Made by a program: the position numbers and the translations under genes
Shown: positions 1-10,895 of the stretch, piece by piece
Numbering within the stretch: position 1 is the stretch's first letter
Layout: the number at the start of each line of letters is the position of its first letter
Notes under the pieces: model-generated
Told to the model about the DNA's origin: nothing
The model's input: the letters and a program-made list of their open reading frames with translations, nothing else
The model's database searches: none
NCBI GenBank assembly: GCA_035578175.1
Contig: JAQMRL010000011.1
Location: forward strand, 6,831,501 to 6,895,500
Length of the DNA: 64,000 nucleotides
Direction of reading: 5' to 3'
From: Catonia carolina
Lineage: Eukaryota; Arthropoda; Insecta; Hemiptera; Achilidae

Positions 1-205
1 CCACAGGGTCTGGCTGTATAATGAAATGCATTACTTTCAGAGGAGATAACTGTGACTAGTGTCTTTTACACCTCTACCTGTTCTGTAGTTAAATGCTTCA
101 TTCATATAATTGGCTGACCATGTGATAAGAAACAAAACCATTTTGTAGCCCTGGAACTAGCACTTCAAGTGCAAATAATTTAACACTTGACCTTCCTGTT
201 GCGGA
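1..205 (-). mobile_element. SINE-A copy 1, cut by window edge
   Basis: This is the 5' half of SINE-A, running off the left edge of the window. It carries the conserved blocks found in the full copies (CCACAGGGTCTGGCTGTATA, GAGGAGATAACT, CCATGTGATAAGAAAC). It ends with a degraded form of the 5' terminus, which reads GCCCATAACAGG in the sense orientation. Sense is taken to run from that terminus to the (CAA)n tail seen at 26.8 kb. Confidence 0.8.
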
Positions 206-293
206 CATATTCTTTTAATTAATGAACGTTTTTGGTCAACATCTTTATTTGGCCAGAGAATTGTTATAACCTAATTATAAATTGATAGTTGTA

Positions 294-388
294 AAATATA
301 CTTAAAAACATAAATGTATGTACTTTTATAAAAAATTATCTACCATGGATTGTTCTTTCCCTTTTAGGCAAGTTTTTAAATATACTCG
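294..388. repeat. Direct repeat, left copy of a pair
   Basis: About 95 bp here (TGTATGTAC, TATCTACCATG, TCTTTCCC, GGCAAGTTT) recurs at 1126-1219 in the same order and orientation, with scattered differences. The 0.8 kb between them holds no recognised gene. They could be the ends of an unrecognised element or an old segmental repeat. Confidence 0.5.
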
Positions 389-559
389 CCACTCCAGCGG
401 CGTTTCGCGCAGTGTCTCGCATCAGAGGGGTTAGGTGACTCAGAATTCTCAAGTGGATCAGAACCACAGAATAGAAGTGCGTGCACTGCGCTCCCGAACT
501 TTCCCATAAAGTGAAATTCGCCTGCTGAAGGAGTTGGGTGGATGAGAGTAATTCAGTTT

Positions 560-835
560 TTAAATTGAAATGTTTGAAAGTTGAGGTTGATGTCTGAAAT
601 TTCAAAATATGAAATTTGAGGTTTTATTTGTTAAAAAAGTTTCAGGTTCAGGTATAACGTTGAAAGGATTTAAGTTTCAAAATATAAAGTTTGAAATTTG
701 TAAAATTAAAAGTTCGATGTTTAATTTTTTTGGGTTTGATGTTCGAAGTTTAAAAATTTATAGTTTTGAGTTTTTAAAGTTTGAAGTTTTATATAAGGTA
801 TAAAATTTTCAGGTTAACGTTTGACGTTTTTACGT
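560..835. repeat. Degenerate GAAGTTT-type simple repeat
   Basis: A T- and G-rich tract made of short, drifting units such as TTTGAAGTTT, TTTGATGTT and TTTCAAAAT. It opens a 64-codon frame at 609-803 with very biased composition (Phe, Lys, Val, Ile), which I do not read as a gene. Confidence 0.5.
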
Positions 836-1125
836 TTCCACTTACATTTCTCTATGTTATGAAAAAATTAAAAATTTTGAATATATTCCGTTTTTTCTAT
901 TATTGGTCGCAAGATAAATATTAACATATCGTTTAAGGTTATGGCCGATTTCCGATGGATAAGGTTACCAAGCTTCCTTATTTTTCCGAAATTCCCGGGA
1001 ATTCTCTTCACTAAAATCAATCGTGTGCGGTTGTAATGGATTCTGTCGTTTCCCCATCACATTTATGTATGTAATGAAGAAATAAAAATTCACTATTTTC
1101 CGGGGTTTCCCAGTGTTAGTTGGGG

Positions 1126-1219
1126 TTAAATATATAAAAATCATAATTGTATGTACATTTACGTAAAAGTATCTACCATGAATTTTCTTTCCCTCAGAGG
1201 CAAGTTTATAAATATATTT
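1126..1219. repeat. Direct repeat, right copy of a pair
   Basis: Partner of the repeat at 294-388: TGTATGTAC, TATCTACCATG, TTTCTTTCCC and GGCAAGTTT occur in the same order. Confidence 0.5.
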
Positions 1220-1842
1220 ACAACATTTTAAAATATTCTCCTTGTAAACTAACTTGATTATTTGTTGCTAAATTCGATCTTAACAAATTACAAACTAACT
1301 TGTTATTTATGAACATAATAATTACGAGCCGTAAAGTTAATCCGTAACATTTTAATAGTTTTTTTACATCAATTCTAATCACCAAATTAAGGAAATTACA
1401 AAGTTTACAAAAATATTCATTGTGATTTACATTGTAAGATGTATTATTAAGGTAAATAATAATTAAAATAAAACAACTTTATTTTTGAATAAAAGTAACG
1501 TGAAATATGGTTTGCTCATTATGTACTTAAAAGTATATGACTAATGCATCGTGTTGGCGTTGGGCCTTTTTCATGCGCCGTTGATTTTCTAATAGCTACA
1601 GTAAAGACGCACCTGTAAATTCAACCTACACAATTTTTTTAAGAACAGTCTTCTTTAAAAAGGACAGATTTCGCCCACTTTTAATACTGGTTTTTACATT
1701 TACTATAAAAAAAATTCAGTGAGAATTTGAGAAAATTATTTTATTAAATATTTCTCTAAATTTTATACAGGGTGTATCTAAACTTTGTGACTATACTTGG
1801 AAGCTCATTCTACTATAAAAAAAACCTTTTTCTTTTTTAATT
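1220..1842. other. No recognised feature
   Basis: AT-rich DNA with no frame of interest. At about 1766 the string ACAGGGTGTATCTAAACT resembles the end of a Tc1/mariner-type element, but no matching inverted end was found. Confidence 0.4.
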
Positions 1843-2150
1843 TCTAATGTGTGTACGTTGCAATCTGTTCAATTCAGAACAATAAGCAACCCCATGACCC
1901 AATGAGATGAGAATGATGTGTATGACGTGTAAATGAGGTGTAGTCTTGTACAGACCCAAGCCGATAACTTCTGAGAAAGTATGGTTAATTGAACCCTAAC
2001 CATCAAAGTACACCGGTAACCACCGTCTAGTATTCAACTCCGTATAAAAGTAACTACCTTTACTAAGATTTGAATCGGAAACCTTCGTCTCCGAAAATCA
2101 GCTGTTAAACAGCTGATTTTGGCGACGATTTTACCTCTAGACCAACCCTG
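1843..2150 (-). mobile_element. SINE-E copy 1 (tRNA-headed)
   Basis: Read on the minus strand, the head has an A-box-like TTGGTCTAGAGG and a B-box-like GATTCAAATC, with spacing like a tRNA gene. Between them lies a near-perfect palindrome (2094-2120) where the anticodon arm would be. The body carries blocks shared by all SINE-E copies (TGGTTACCGGTGTAC, GGGTCATGGGGTTGCTTATTG), followed by an A-rich tail. It lies head-to-head with copy 2, so the pair forms a long inverted repeat. Confidence 0.65.
2094..2120. repeat. 27-bp palindrome in SINE-E head
   Basis: AAAATCAGCTGTT and AACAGCTGATTTT are reverse complements around one central base. The stem sits between the A- and B-box-like motifs and would make an unusually long anticodon-arm-like hairpin. 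Confidence 0.85.
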
Positions 2151-2225
2151 TGGGTTCTTTAAAAAATATAAGAAAGAAATTTTATAGAAATATATGTTAA
2201 GAATTATTGTTTTATTACCGAGCCA

Positions 2226-2590
2226 TAACCCACCGAGTTAGTGTAGAGGCATGGCGTTCTTTAGAAATTAGAGAACGCCATGGTAGAGATAAATTTGTCG
2301 CCGTTAGTCAGCTGTTTAACAGTTGATTTTCGGAGATAGAGGTTCCTGGATCAAATCCTAGTAAAGGTTGTTATTTTTATACGGATTTGAATACTAGACA
2401 GTGGTTACCGGTGTACAATGTTGTTTGGGGTTAAATTAACCATACTCTTTTTAAAATGATCGGCCTGAGTCTGTACAAGGCTACCCCTCGTTTATACGTC
2501 ATATATATCGTTCTCATCTCATTGGGTCATGGGATTGCTTATTGTTCCTAAATTGAACAGATTGTGACGTAGACAAATTAGGGATTAAAA
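2226..2590 (+). mobile_element. SINE-E copy 2 (tRNA-headed)
   Basis: Plus-strand SINE-E copy whose head, body and A-rich end match copy 1 in reverse complement. The B-box-like site is GGATCAAATCC near 2347. The palindromic arm is partly decayed (GTCAGCTGTTTAACAGTTGA). The 5' flank holds a perfect 11-bp-stem hairpin at 2250-2282. Confidence 0.65.
2250..2282. repeat. Perfect 11-bp-stem hairpin
   Basis: CATGGCGTTCT and AGAACGCCATG flank an 11-nt loop. It lies at the junction of the two head-to-head SINE-E copies. Confidence 0.85.
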
Positions 2591-2974
2591 AAAATTAGCA
2601 AGTTATGACTGGCGAAAGATTTCGCCGAAATTTTTACTCCTCCAGGAAATTGAAAAAGTAACTTAAATTATAAAAAAAATTACGTTACTCGAAGACATAC
2701 CATCAATTTATGTTTATAAAATAAAATTAATGTTTATGTTTTTAAATAAAATGATTAAAAATTTTTAAGAGCATTTTTATTTGGGTTATTTAAATTACAC
2801 TACATTAAACGAATCGAACCGCTGAGCTGAGTACGAGAGTTTATTTGGATTAATTGTGCTGCTACGGGATGATTGTAGGTTTTAGTAATCCTAAAATACA
2901 AATAAATTTAAAGTTTAAGGTTTTTAACTCATGTTTTGGGCAATAGAAAATCAATGCTGGGTAGCCTCATATGT

Positions 2975-3285
2975 GAAGCGAGGAAGTGAAATGAGAAACT
3001 AAAGCGGAAAATGTCATAAAGAGATCTTAGAGTTGAACTGGTCATATCGTCTGACAAGACGACGCAAACAAAGAAAATAATAGAGTGGTGGCCTGGAGAG
3101 CCTAGAAGAAGTGTTGGACCGCATCAAAGAAAGTGAGCTGTTGATTTCAGAGTAAGATAATAAGGAGTACGGCTGCAATTAGCAGCAGAAAGATCAAAGA
3201 GGAAAGAAAGAACAAGTAGAGGCCTATATCTAGGAGTGGATGAGAAGAGCTGTTGAAAATAGACGTCGTGGAGAAAGAGAATGAA
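2975..3285 (+). mobile_element. LINE 3' fragment, decayed reverse-transcriptase tail
   Basis: With several frame changes and stops, the plus strand gives the C-terminal region typical of many insect non-LTR retrotransposons: a W-x-YRLTRRR block, then EWWPGEPRRS, then LAAERSKRKERTSRGLYLG. The family pattern is a WAGHVAR-like block, a GRPRxRW-like block and a W-LGEAY-like end. The reverse-transcriptase core is absent, as in a 5'-truncated insertion. Inactive. Confidence 0.5.
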
Positions 3286-3299
3286 GACGTACTGAAATT

Positions 3300-4250
3300 A
3301 TACAAATATATATTAGGGGAAAATTATACGGTTTTATATGACATGCGACCTAAATAATTTAAAAAAATTGGTACCAGAGCCGTATTTCCTGTATTTTGAA
3401 GAAAATTGGGATAAAACTAAAAAATTGGTGGTTAAAAAACATTCTTGTAAATTGGGCCTACAATCACATTTTTAAATGTTTAATTAAATCAATTTAGCTT
3501 GTAGAAAATTTAATTCCGAAAAAATTGATGAAAATTAATTTCCTTGAGGTAAAAAAAGTTATTGAATTTCGACTTTCATCAATAACTTAAAAAGATGAAG
3601 TTGAGACAAAAATGTTAACTTCTTAAACAGAAATAAATTTTCATTTTGCTGTGAAATAGATTGTACGTTTCTGAAAATACGACGAAAACTTTTCCGTACC
3701 ATAACTTGCTAACGATGCGTTTCTAGCATTATGTTTTTATCTTTAATTTTTTTTACGGTACTGTATATTGAGCTACACAATTTCCGTATAGGAGTAAAGA
3801 TATTTAAATGGCGGTGGGAAATTTTACTTAAGAAGAGGTACCAAGTGGTACATTCTTCGTTTGTAACTACAGGTGTTTCCCGTTTTTCAGACCAAGAGGT
3901 CTCTACTCCATTTTCGGTTTAGACGTCGCAATGTTGGGAAGTTCCTTGTAGTTAGATAACGGGGTAGTTAGTTTGGATGGTCATCTAGTCGTTCGTGAAA
4001 TTTCTGTAGTGGTAGGTATAAAGGTCTTAACTTGAAAATAGTAACTTTTCAAAAGAAGCAAATGAAAATTTGAGAAAGTATAATTTGTATATTTTTAGTT
4101 ATTTAAGGATAGTTTTTACAATATTGTCTTTTCCAAAAATTGCTTTTATAATTTGTTATACTTTTCTTTTCTTTTCTACTTAACAACGAAAATAAAAATC
4201 CCCTGTACGTCTATTATTAATTTATGTGTAAATATTACACAGTCTAAACT
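3300..4250. other. No recognised feature
   Basis: AT-rich DNA. The 63-codon frame at 3731-3922 has no family signature I know and I do not call it a gene. Confidence 0.4.
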
Positions 4251-4254
4251 TTTT

Positions 4255-4380
4255 TGTCATTAGTCTCTTGACTAGTTTGATGCAGTTCTCCAAGCTGTTC
4301 TACCTTACGCAAGTCGTTTCATATCTACATATTTGCAACACCCTACATCTTATGCGATTTGCTTTAAATACCCTAAATTT
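4255..4380 (-). mobile_element. LINE 3' end fragment
   Basis: This matches the 3' terminal part of the LINE at 53030-53735 in the same orientation (TTCTCCAAGCTGTTC, CGTTTCATATCTAC, TTGCAACACCCT). It is a 5'-truncated relic with no open frame. Confidence 0.6.
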
Positions 4381-4408
4381 GTATTTAAGTTTAGCCTAGT
4401 GTCAATTT

Positions 4409-4870
4409 TTAAAAAACCGACAATTTTTGACTTAAGACCTTTATACCTATCACCAGAGATTTATTATAGAAGGACGCGGTTAGTTCATTTATTGTCGGAA
4501 TTTTGAAATCGTCGTGGAGGGGTTTATTGCTTACATAAAAAGGAGCGCCAGAAGTAAGTCTTAAAAAATTTGATTGATTGGCCTGAATCGACTTTAAATT
4601 ACTCTCTGCCGCTACTCCAAAAATCTGGGTACCATAAATCCAGATTGGTCTCAAAATGGTTTTGTATATTAAAATTTTGGAGCGGAGGTTCAATTTTAAT
4701 CAAGGATTAATTTTAAGCAAAAGACTAGCTTCTGGCAGCGATTAAGTTATAAATCTCTTGTGCCCAGATGTTGCTTCCAAGTTGGTCCCCTGTCAAGCCA
4801 TAGAAATATGTCCAAGATATGTCTATTTTAACTTTTTTCCTGTATTAAAGATGTACCTTCTGAGAGATTC
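4409..4870 (-). pseudogene. Jockey-like LINE reverse-transcriptase C-terminal fragment
   Basis: On the minus strand 4693-4409 encodes 94 residues with the post-palm signature of jockey-type reverse transcriptases: SKILIYKTILRPIWIYG, then a region ending APFYVSNKPLHDDFKIP. Just upstream, after stops and frame changes, the preceding motif survives as WLDRGPTWKQHL, followed by KLVFCLKLIL. The YxDD catalytic segment is missing. In full elements this protein copies the LINE RNA into the chromosome at the insertion site; this fragment cannot. It abuts another LINE relic (4255-4380). Confidence 0.7.
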
Positions 4871-4874
4871 TGTA

Positions 4875-5545
4875 GAGTTTAGAAACACCCTGTTGAATAG
4901 AATTATATTAAAATAAATGTAATTATGCGTTTATATGGATATAAATTATTGTGAAATTATCAACAAGTTTTTTTGAAAACGTTTCATGTTGATTGTACGT
5001 AAATTATCTTATTGGTCATTTTATCCAATTCAAATAACTATGTCAATAATGTTGTTATAAAACAACAAATTGACTTTCATCAGAAAATATCTATGGATTT
5101 CTACAAATTTAAAATGTGATGAATCTGTAGCATATTAATCAACCTATTCAACTACTTCCAACTTTTTAGTTGCATCAAAACAATAAATGTGAAATAAAAT
5201 GACTTTAAATTTTTCATCAAACAAGTTTCCCCTGTATTGGTATTGTTTTACTTGATTCTTAATAGATAAATTAAAAGTATGAATGATTTTTAATAAACTT
5301 GAAACTTTTAACATTAGGTCCTGGTATTTTAAATGCATTGTCATTGCTTTGAAATCACAATTATCCCGGCTTTTAAAATTTTACTTGTAGTCTCTGATAG
5401 AAACTCATCCTATTTTAATCTAACTTTAGTCTCATTTATTTATTATATCATTGAGAAAAATGAATGCTACAAATAAAGTAAACGACGTTTTCATCTTAGG
5501 AAAAGGTATACTTACAAAAGATATTCGAGTAAACAGAAATAAATT
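4875..5545. other. No recognised feature
   Basis: AT-rich DNA with no supported gene. The 66-codon minus frame at 5144-5344 shows no family motif. Confidence 0.4.
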
Positions 5546-5549
5546 TTTT

Positions 5550-6470
5550 GCTTTCTCTTGCCTATATGAATATATAGGAAGGAAAGTTTTATTTTGTTAA
5601 TGTCGGTTTTTTAAAATCGAATTTTCACCGGATGTACACGTTTTCAGACCCTCTGAATCCAAAAAAATATGTTTTTAGCGATTGGTCTGTGTTGTGCGTG
5701 TGTGTGTGTGAGATCAAAACATCTCAAGAACGGACATCGATCGAAGTTGAAACTTGAAACTTAAATTAGTTACCTCTAGAGGACCCGATACGAACATGTT
5801 CATTAAAATCAGTCAACCGAAAGTAGTACTTAATTCGTTTCATTTTTCACTTTTTGCGATTTTCTCAAAAACGGCTCGTACGATGTTTTTTAAAAATCGC
5901 CTCATTTTCTACATTTCTTATGTTCTACAAGATAGGATAGGCGCCATGTCTGCTGAAATTCTTGCTCTCGTAGAAAAAAATGATATTTTAAGATTGCGGC
6001 CTTAATATGCATTTCAGGGCAAAAGCAAATAATTAAAGTTGTTGAAAATTTTAGCGGTAGTTAGTGATTTTCATTTTTTTCATGGAATTTTTTAGAAAAT
6101 GGATTTTTTAAGAGTTCGGCCTTAGTATGCATTTTACGACAAAAGTTCGGCTTTCGCAAATTCAAATGCTGTGATCTTGTGATTTATACATAGTATACTA
6201 CGTATAATCAGATTTTTAGGAAATAAAAAGATCTAAAACTTTTGTTTATAAGAATTTTTCTCTACAGAGCCTAGTTTAGCGTGAAAGAGTGATTTTCCGT
6301 ATTATTAAGCCAAATTAAGGCTGGTTTTCATTTTGCATCATTCATTCATGTTTAAAATAAATTTTTCGATGTTAGTTTTTATTTATTTCTTATATTTTAT
6401 TACTAATGTTAGGTTATATTGTTCATTATTTGCATTGGCAAGAGAAAGTCGTGTGAGTGTTTATACCAAT
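5550..6470 (-). mobile_element. HINE-B copy 1, nearly full length
   Basis: This copy runs from CTTTCTCTTGCCTATATGAA with the adjoining hairpin to TTGGCAAGAGAAAGTCGTGTG. It has the internal (TG)n tract and the block ATCTCAAGAACGGA. Orientation is assigned by analogy with helitron-like elements, whose 5' end would be TCTGGTGTG. It is non-coding. The 83-codon frame inside it (5754-6005) is not a gene. Confidence 0.7.
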
Positions 6471-6474
6471 TTTT

Positions 6475-8440
6475 ATTTAAAGATTGAGTTATTTGGGAAA
6501 GATTTTAATAGTGTGAATTCATTTTTTATTTTAAAATATACATAGGGTATTTTAAATACTTGAATTATTGAAAAATAATTATTGTACTTTTGAAATAACT
6601 ACAAGTTATACATTAGGGTGAGAGTCGTACGCGGACTGGGTTGTACATAAATGGCGTGTAATGAATTCTTGCACGCGATTATTACCTACTACTACTACTG
6701 TTAAAGAATAACTTTTAATAATCTTAAGTTCGAATTCAATTAGAATAATTTTTATTACACATGCTACTTATTTTTATAGCATTGCATTTATTACAAATGC
6801 AACATTTATTTATGTTGTTTTGTCAGCGAGAAAATGCCATGTACATATCTCATACACGTATTGTAAGCACATTTAGAATTTAATACCCCAGCTAGTTATT
6901 TACTGTATAAGGTATTTAAATCAATTGCTGTGTAATACGTACTATATACTCGAACATTCGTGTGACGTAACCGGTGTCGTATTATGTTTTAATTAACATA
7001 ACTAATTAACAACCCTTTGAAACCAATCACATGATTGAATTCTACTGACGATGTTATTAACCTAAGGTAAATAGTAAGGTTATTTCAATAGCTGTCTGCG
7101 CATAATAACACGATAGAATTTTTGTTTTGTTAGATTAAGTACGGAGAATATTTCATTAAAATTATTTAAAATGGCATTAACTATTACCTATATAATCTTT
7201 TCAATCTAATTAAGGTGGTGTGTTGAACGTTGTTGTGTTTCCTGTTCTGTAATGATCAAAAACATTTGTATAAGAACAGAATGTCTAAAAACTATTCAAA
7301 TGCTAATCTTGTAATTTATAGAGGTTTTCCTAAATCGTCATATTAAGATCAGTTTTTATTAATAAAATCTGAAAAAATTACTGTGGCTTCCTAATGAATC
7401 GTATTATTTTACATTTTGCAAAACGTTTAAGTATAGGTAATATTTTAAAATCAATTTCTTCAAATCAGGATTAACGATTTGGATAAACTTCCGTCATTTA
7501 CAACGATTTCTGCGGCCCTTAACCCTAGAGCCGGCAATTGTCGATCTTGAGACTCTGTTACCGCTTCTTGAACCAGTCGCGTCGCAAAATCGGATTTCCT
7601 TCATAGCATTGCAATGTTGTCGTTTTAGTTTTAAATTCATCTACAGACAGCGTTGCTGTTTTGTACAATTGTTTAGTAATGTATAAAGTAAATTTTTACG
7701 TATAATAAAATAGTTTTAGTTGGATACTGTATTCTGCCTGTGTTTCTCTGTTAAAATAACTACTATCCTAGAACTGAATTTGGTTCTCGTGATATGTTTT
7801 TGTGTATATTTTCTCCAGTTTTGAACATTAACTCATTTTTTTGTTTTATTTTGAAATAAAAATTATAAGTAACGATTCGTATGTAATTAATTTTGAAAGT
7901 AGAGCATAAGAAAGTTTTAAACAGTAGTGTCGTCTGAAATTTAAGAAAAATATTTGTCTAAAAATTATTTTCAAGTAGCTTCAGCATCCGTAACTGTCAG
8001 ATTAAAATTTCAATCATGCATTTATTTTATTTTCCTACGTTTTTTTGTTATTGATACGTCCGTGATAAGATTTGTGATTTATAGCAAATTTTTAATAATT
8101 TCTTTACGGTTCGGTGACCCATATGCTAGAAATTCCCGGGGGTTAAGGTTGGGTGAGGGGTACTCCTGGAAAAATGGTAGGACTCTGTTCTTATTCGAAC
8201 AATCGATTTTTTTCAAAAATACTATCTTACGGGGCTTAATTTTAGGAAAAGTGCACTTAACAAAAGTTAAAAAATTTAAATTTGTACAACTGTTTTACAG
8301 TATTTAATTTCTTTATGTCCGGTGCTTAGTTCTATACATGTACGAGTAAATTAGGGTGAAAACTCGTACCATACTCAGTTTGTTCTGAAATTACCGGCTC
8401 AAAGTGTTATGTACTAATTATTTTTGGTGGATATTTTTAA
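6475..8440. other. No recognised feature, 2 kb
   Basis: AT-rich DNA. The 117-codon plus frame at 7954-8307 is the longest here. Its amino end is hydrophobic and Phe-rich, its middle reads DPYARNSRGLRLGEGYSWKN, and I recognise no family. It could be chance. Confidence 0.4.
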
Positions 8441-8860
8441 AATTATCATCTATCATTTTCCTATGTCCGTCCGTCACACCCAGATGTCAGAAACTACTAA
8501 CGGTAACAACAAAATGGTTTTCGGATTCGTGATTTACACAAAAAGTTTTTTTTTGTACAGTGTATTTCTCTTACAATTAGTTTATAAATACAAAAACTTA
8601 TAAAGTTTATAAACACAAAAAGTTAGCAGGTCTAAATTGGGTTTGAAGTTTCTGTTTTCACCGGAAGTGGTACAAAACCGAAAGTCAAGAATCAAAGTCA
8701 GAATTTGGAAACAAAAATAATGTCATTCGATTTCTCTTTAAGGATAGATATAAAAATATCTAATGGTTTTTGTCATAGTCAAATGTAAACCTTTTTAAAA
8801 ATTGCCACCAGCTATGAGACATGTATCATGAAAGGAATTTTTTGTAAATGCTTTAGTTTC
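8440..8860 (+). repeat. Repeat-D copy 1
   Basis: It contains the D blocks: GTGATTTACACAAAAAGTT, a GTTTGAAGTTTCTG block, CACCGGAAGTGGTACAAAACC, AAAGTCAGAATTTGGAAACA and a GTCATTCGATTTC block. It then shares TAATGGTTTTTG and CCACCAGC-ATGAGAC with copy 3. The element is non-coding and of unknown class. Confidence 0.6.
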
Positions 8861-8984
8861 TCTTCACTAAGAATTATACAAGAACAAACTGCTATTATTT
8901 ATTCTGGAAAACTTTTTAGTGCATTTAAAATCTCATCAACAGCTTATTAATATTAGCGATTGCTAAGTGTTTTAAAACTGTAAC

Positions 8985-9085
8985 TATGAGGATTAATCAG
9001 TTAAAATTTTCAGATCGAACCCGGGACCTTCCGCTTCGTTATTTACCACGCTAACCACTACACTACAAACCACTAACCACTAACA
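8985..9085 (-). mobile_element. tRNA-derived SINE head fragment
   Basis: The minus strand reads an A-box-like GTGTAGTGGTTAGCG and a B-box-like GGGTTCGATCTG at tRNA spacing. The acceptor and T stems do not pair and no SINE-C tail is attached, so this is not a working tRNA gene. Confidence 0.55.
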
Positions 9086-9099
9086 ATCTTAAGATGTAT

Positions 9100-10070
9100 G
9101 AAACTCGCAATATAAAAAGTTTCACTACAAAAGAAAACATTCAATTCTCCTATCGTATCTCAAAATTAATAGTTTTGGTATTGAAACAAAAAAACTTATT
9201 ACTTTAATCAGTTTCCCAAAATTCTTTTAGTTTCCTAATATGTATTCCACAATGGGAAGCAATCCATTGTGCTTTTACAATTTTCGTAAGTTAGGAAAGG
9301 TGTTTTAGTGCTGAACGTGCGCCTTTTATCCCCTTATAAAGGATTTGTTGAGGGTATTCTCAGATAATAGGGTTTTTCATCTTCAAATCTCTCAGTGTAA
9401 CCGCTTATTGGAAAAATAAAAAGAAACAAATCCATAAAATAGGTTTTTATATTATTTTCTATCATAACTTATTTATTTTTAATCGTTTGACCTTATAAAA
9501 ATTCAAACTCAATTTTAATTTACTGTAATCCAGATTAATTTATTGTGAAACTGCGCTTTAGAATTTGCAGCTAATTTTTTTTTTACTTTTTTTGTAATTG
9601 TTTTGGTCGATTTTACAGAAAACCGCAAGTGATAACTTAGGTTCATTGAAAGTAAAACTGTTGAAATTTGTGTTAAAGTATTTCAAGATTTTAGTAAAAT
9701 AAAACTACTAATTTTGATTATTGCTTATCAGGTCGTGTCTGAATTATATATTAGATAAATTTTTAACAGGTCGCGATTTCTTTTTGAGTTGAAAACCAAT
9801 TGTATAAATTTATAAGAAGTGTATTTAATTTTTAATAATGCTGTGTTACCGAGTTATCTTTTGAAGAGAAACCATTTTAGTACCTTGCGAGTAATCGCGT
9901 TTAGTACTCTTCAAAAAATCTACATCAACTTCAGTCAGAATCATCTTGTCAGGGTACAAAATTAATCTCTAACGGATCATGCTGAAGGCCCTATAAGAAT
10001 GAGTAATCTACATATTGAAAGGTTTTAACTATTTAAACGCACATCTGGTCGATTGTTTTTTTTATTTAAT
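9100..10070. other. No recognised feature
   Basis: AT-rich DNA with homopolymer T runs and no supported reading frame or repeat. Confidence 0.4.
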
Positions 10071-10252
10071 TATTTTTATTTAACGTCGCATCAACTGCAA
10101 CGGTCATTAGCGACGACGTTGGGGTGTAACTGTTCGAGGATGAAATGATTTTTTTTTGTAATGTATGAAAATATGCCGTGCCTGAGTGAGATTCGAACCC
10201 AGGACCGCATGATGAGAGACGAGCACGTTACCAACTACGCCAATGCAGCCGG
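10071..10252 (-). mobile_element. SINE-C copy 1, full length
   Basis: On the minus strand: a tRNA-like head with A-box TTGGCGTAGTTGG, B-box GGGTTCGAATCTC, then the body (TTTTCATACATTAC, CATTTCATCC) and the conserved tail TCGCTAATGACC, ending GATGCGACGTTAAATAAA. The promoter boxes are of RNA polymerase III type. The 62-codon plus frame inside it is an artefact. Confidence 0.85.
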
Positions 10253-10366
10253 CGTATTGTTTAATTTGATCGATTGTTTAATTTATTGTATTTACTTTGC
10301 TAAATCAACTGGGGTCAAATCAACAATCTTCTGGGGTATTTTTAGCTAAAATACTACGGGAGCATA

Positions 10367-10474
10367 AAATCGTTGAAAAGTACACAGGTCCATCCCTTCT
10401 AATTGTAGGCTATGGAAATCGTTGAAAAGTACACAGGTCCATTCCTTCTATTATATGGAAATCGTTGGAAAGTT
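10367..10474. repeat. Short tandem repeat, about 2.3 units
   Basis: Units begin AAATCGTTGAAAAGTACACA and continue GGTCCATTCCTTCTA. The spacing is 49 then about 43 bp, and the third unit is partial and diverged. Confidence 0.7.
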
Positions 10475-10599
10475 CACCGTTTTAGACTTCTATCGAAAAT
10501 TTCACGCCACCGTACTATTACATTTTTTATGTATGCGCTGTACTTATAGAAGATAAATATCAGTAGAATAGATGCGTTTGAGCAACGAGACAGTCTTGT

Positions 10600-10895
10600 G
10601 GAGAATGGGACAGAAAATGAACTTGTTTACACCATCCAAAAAGGAATATGGAATATCTGGGTCACATTATGCGTGGACCATGATATGAAATGCTTCGCCA
10701 AGGCAAGCTTCAGGTGAAGAGAGATGTGGGAAGTAGAAGAATTTCTTGGTTGAAGAATCTTCGTGACTGGTATCGTTGTACCTCAGCGGAGCTGTTCAGA
10801 GCTGCGGTGTCGAATGTCCGAATAGCCATCATGATTGCCAACCTCCGTTCGGAGAGGGAACAGTAAGAAAAAGAAGAAGAAGAAGAAGACTGTAT
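10600..10895 (+). mobile_element. LINE 3' fragment with (AAG)n tail
   Basis: The plus strand encodes, with one stop, YTIQKRNMEYLGHIMRG, then KRDVGSRRISWLKNLRDWY, then ELFRAAVSNVRIAIMIANL. This is the C-terminal block of an insect non-LTR reverse transcriptase. The stop is followed by (AAG)n at about 10868-10890, taken as the LINE tail. The same family gave the fragment at 12437-12614. The element is 5'-truncated and inactive. Confidence 0.7.

Noticed and set aside
336..605. 89-codon minus-strand frame as a gene
   Set aside because: It lies across a direct repeat and a biased tract, with no domain.
990..1003. 14-bp palindrome AATTCCCGGGAATT as a binding site
   Set aside because: It is a single occurrence with no context; chance cannot be excluded.
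1766..1783. End of a Tc1/mariner element
   Set aside because: The string resembles a terminal repeat, but no inverted partner or TA-bounded interval was found.
7954..8307. 117-codon plus-strand frame
   Set aside because: Hydrophobic, low-complexity start, no recognised domain, no splice or start context, and not longer than chance frames expected in 64 kb on six frames.
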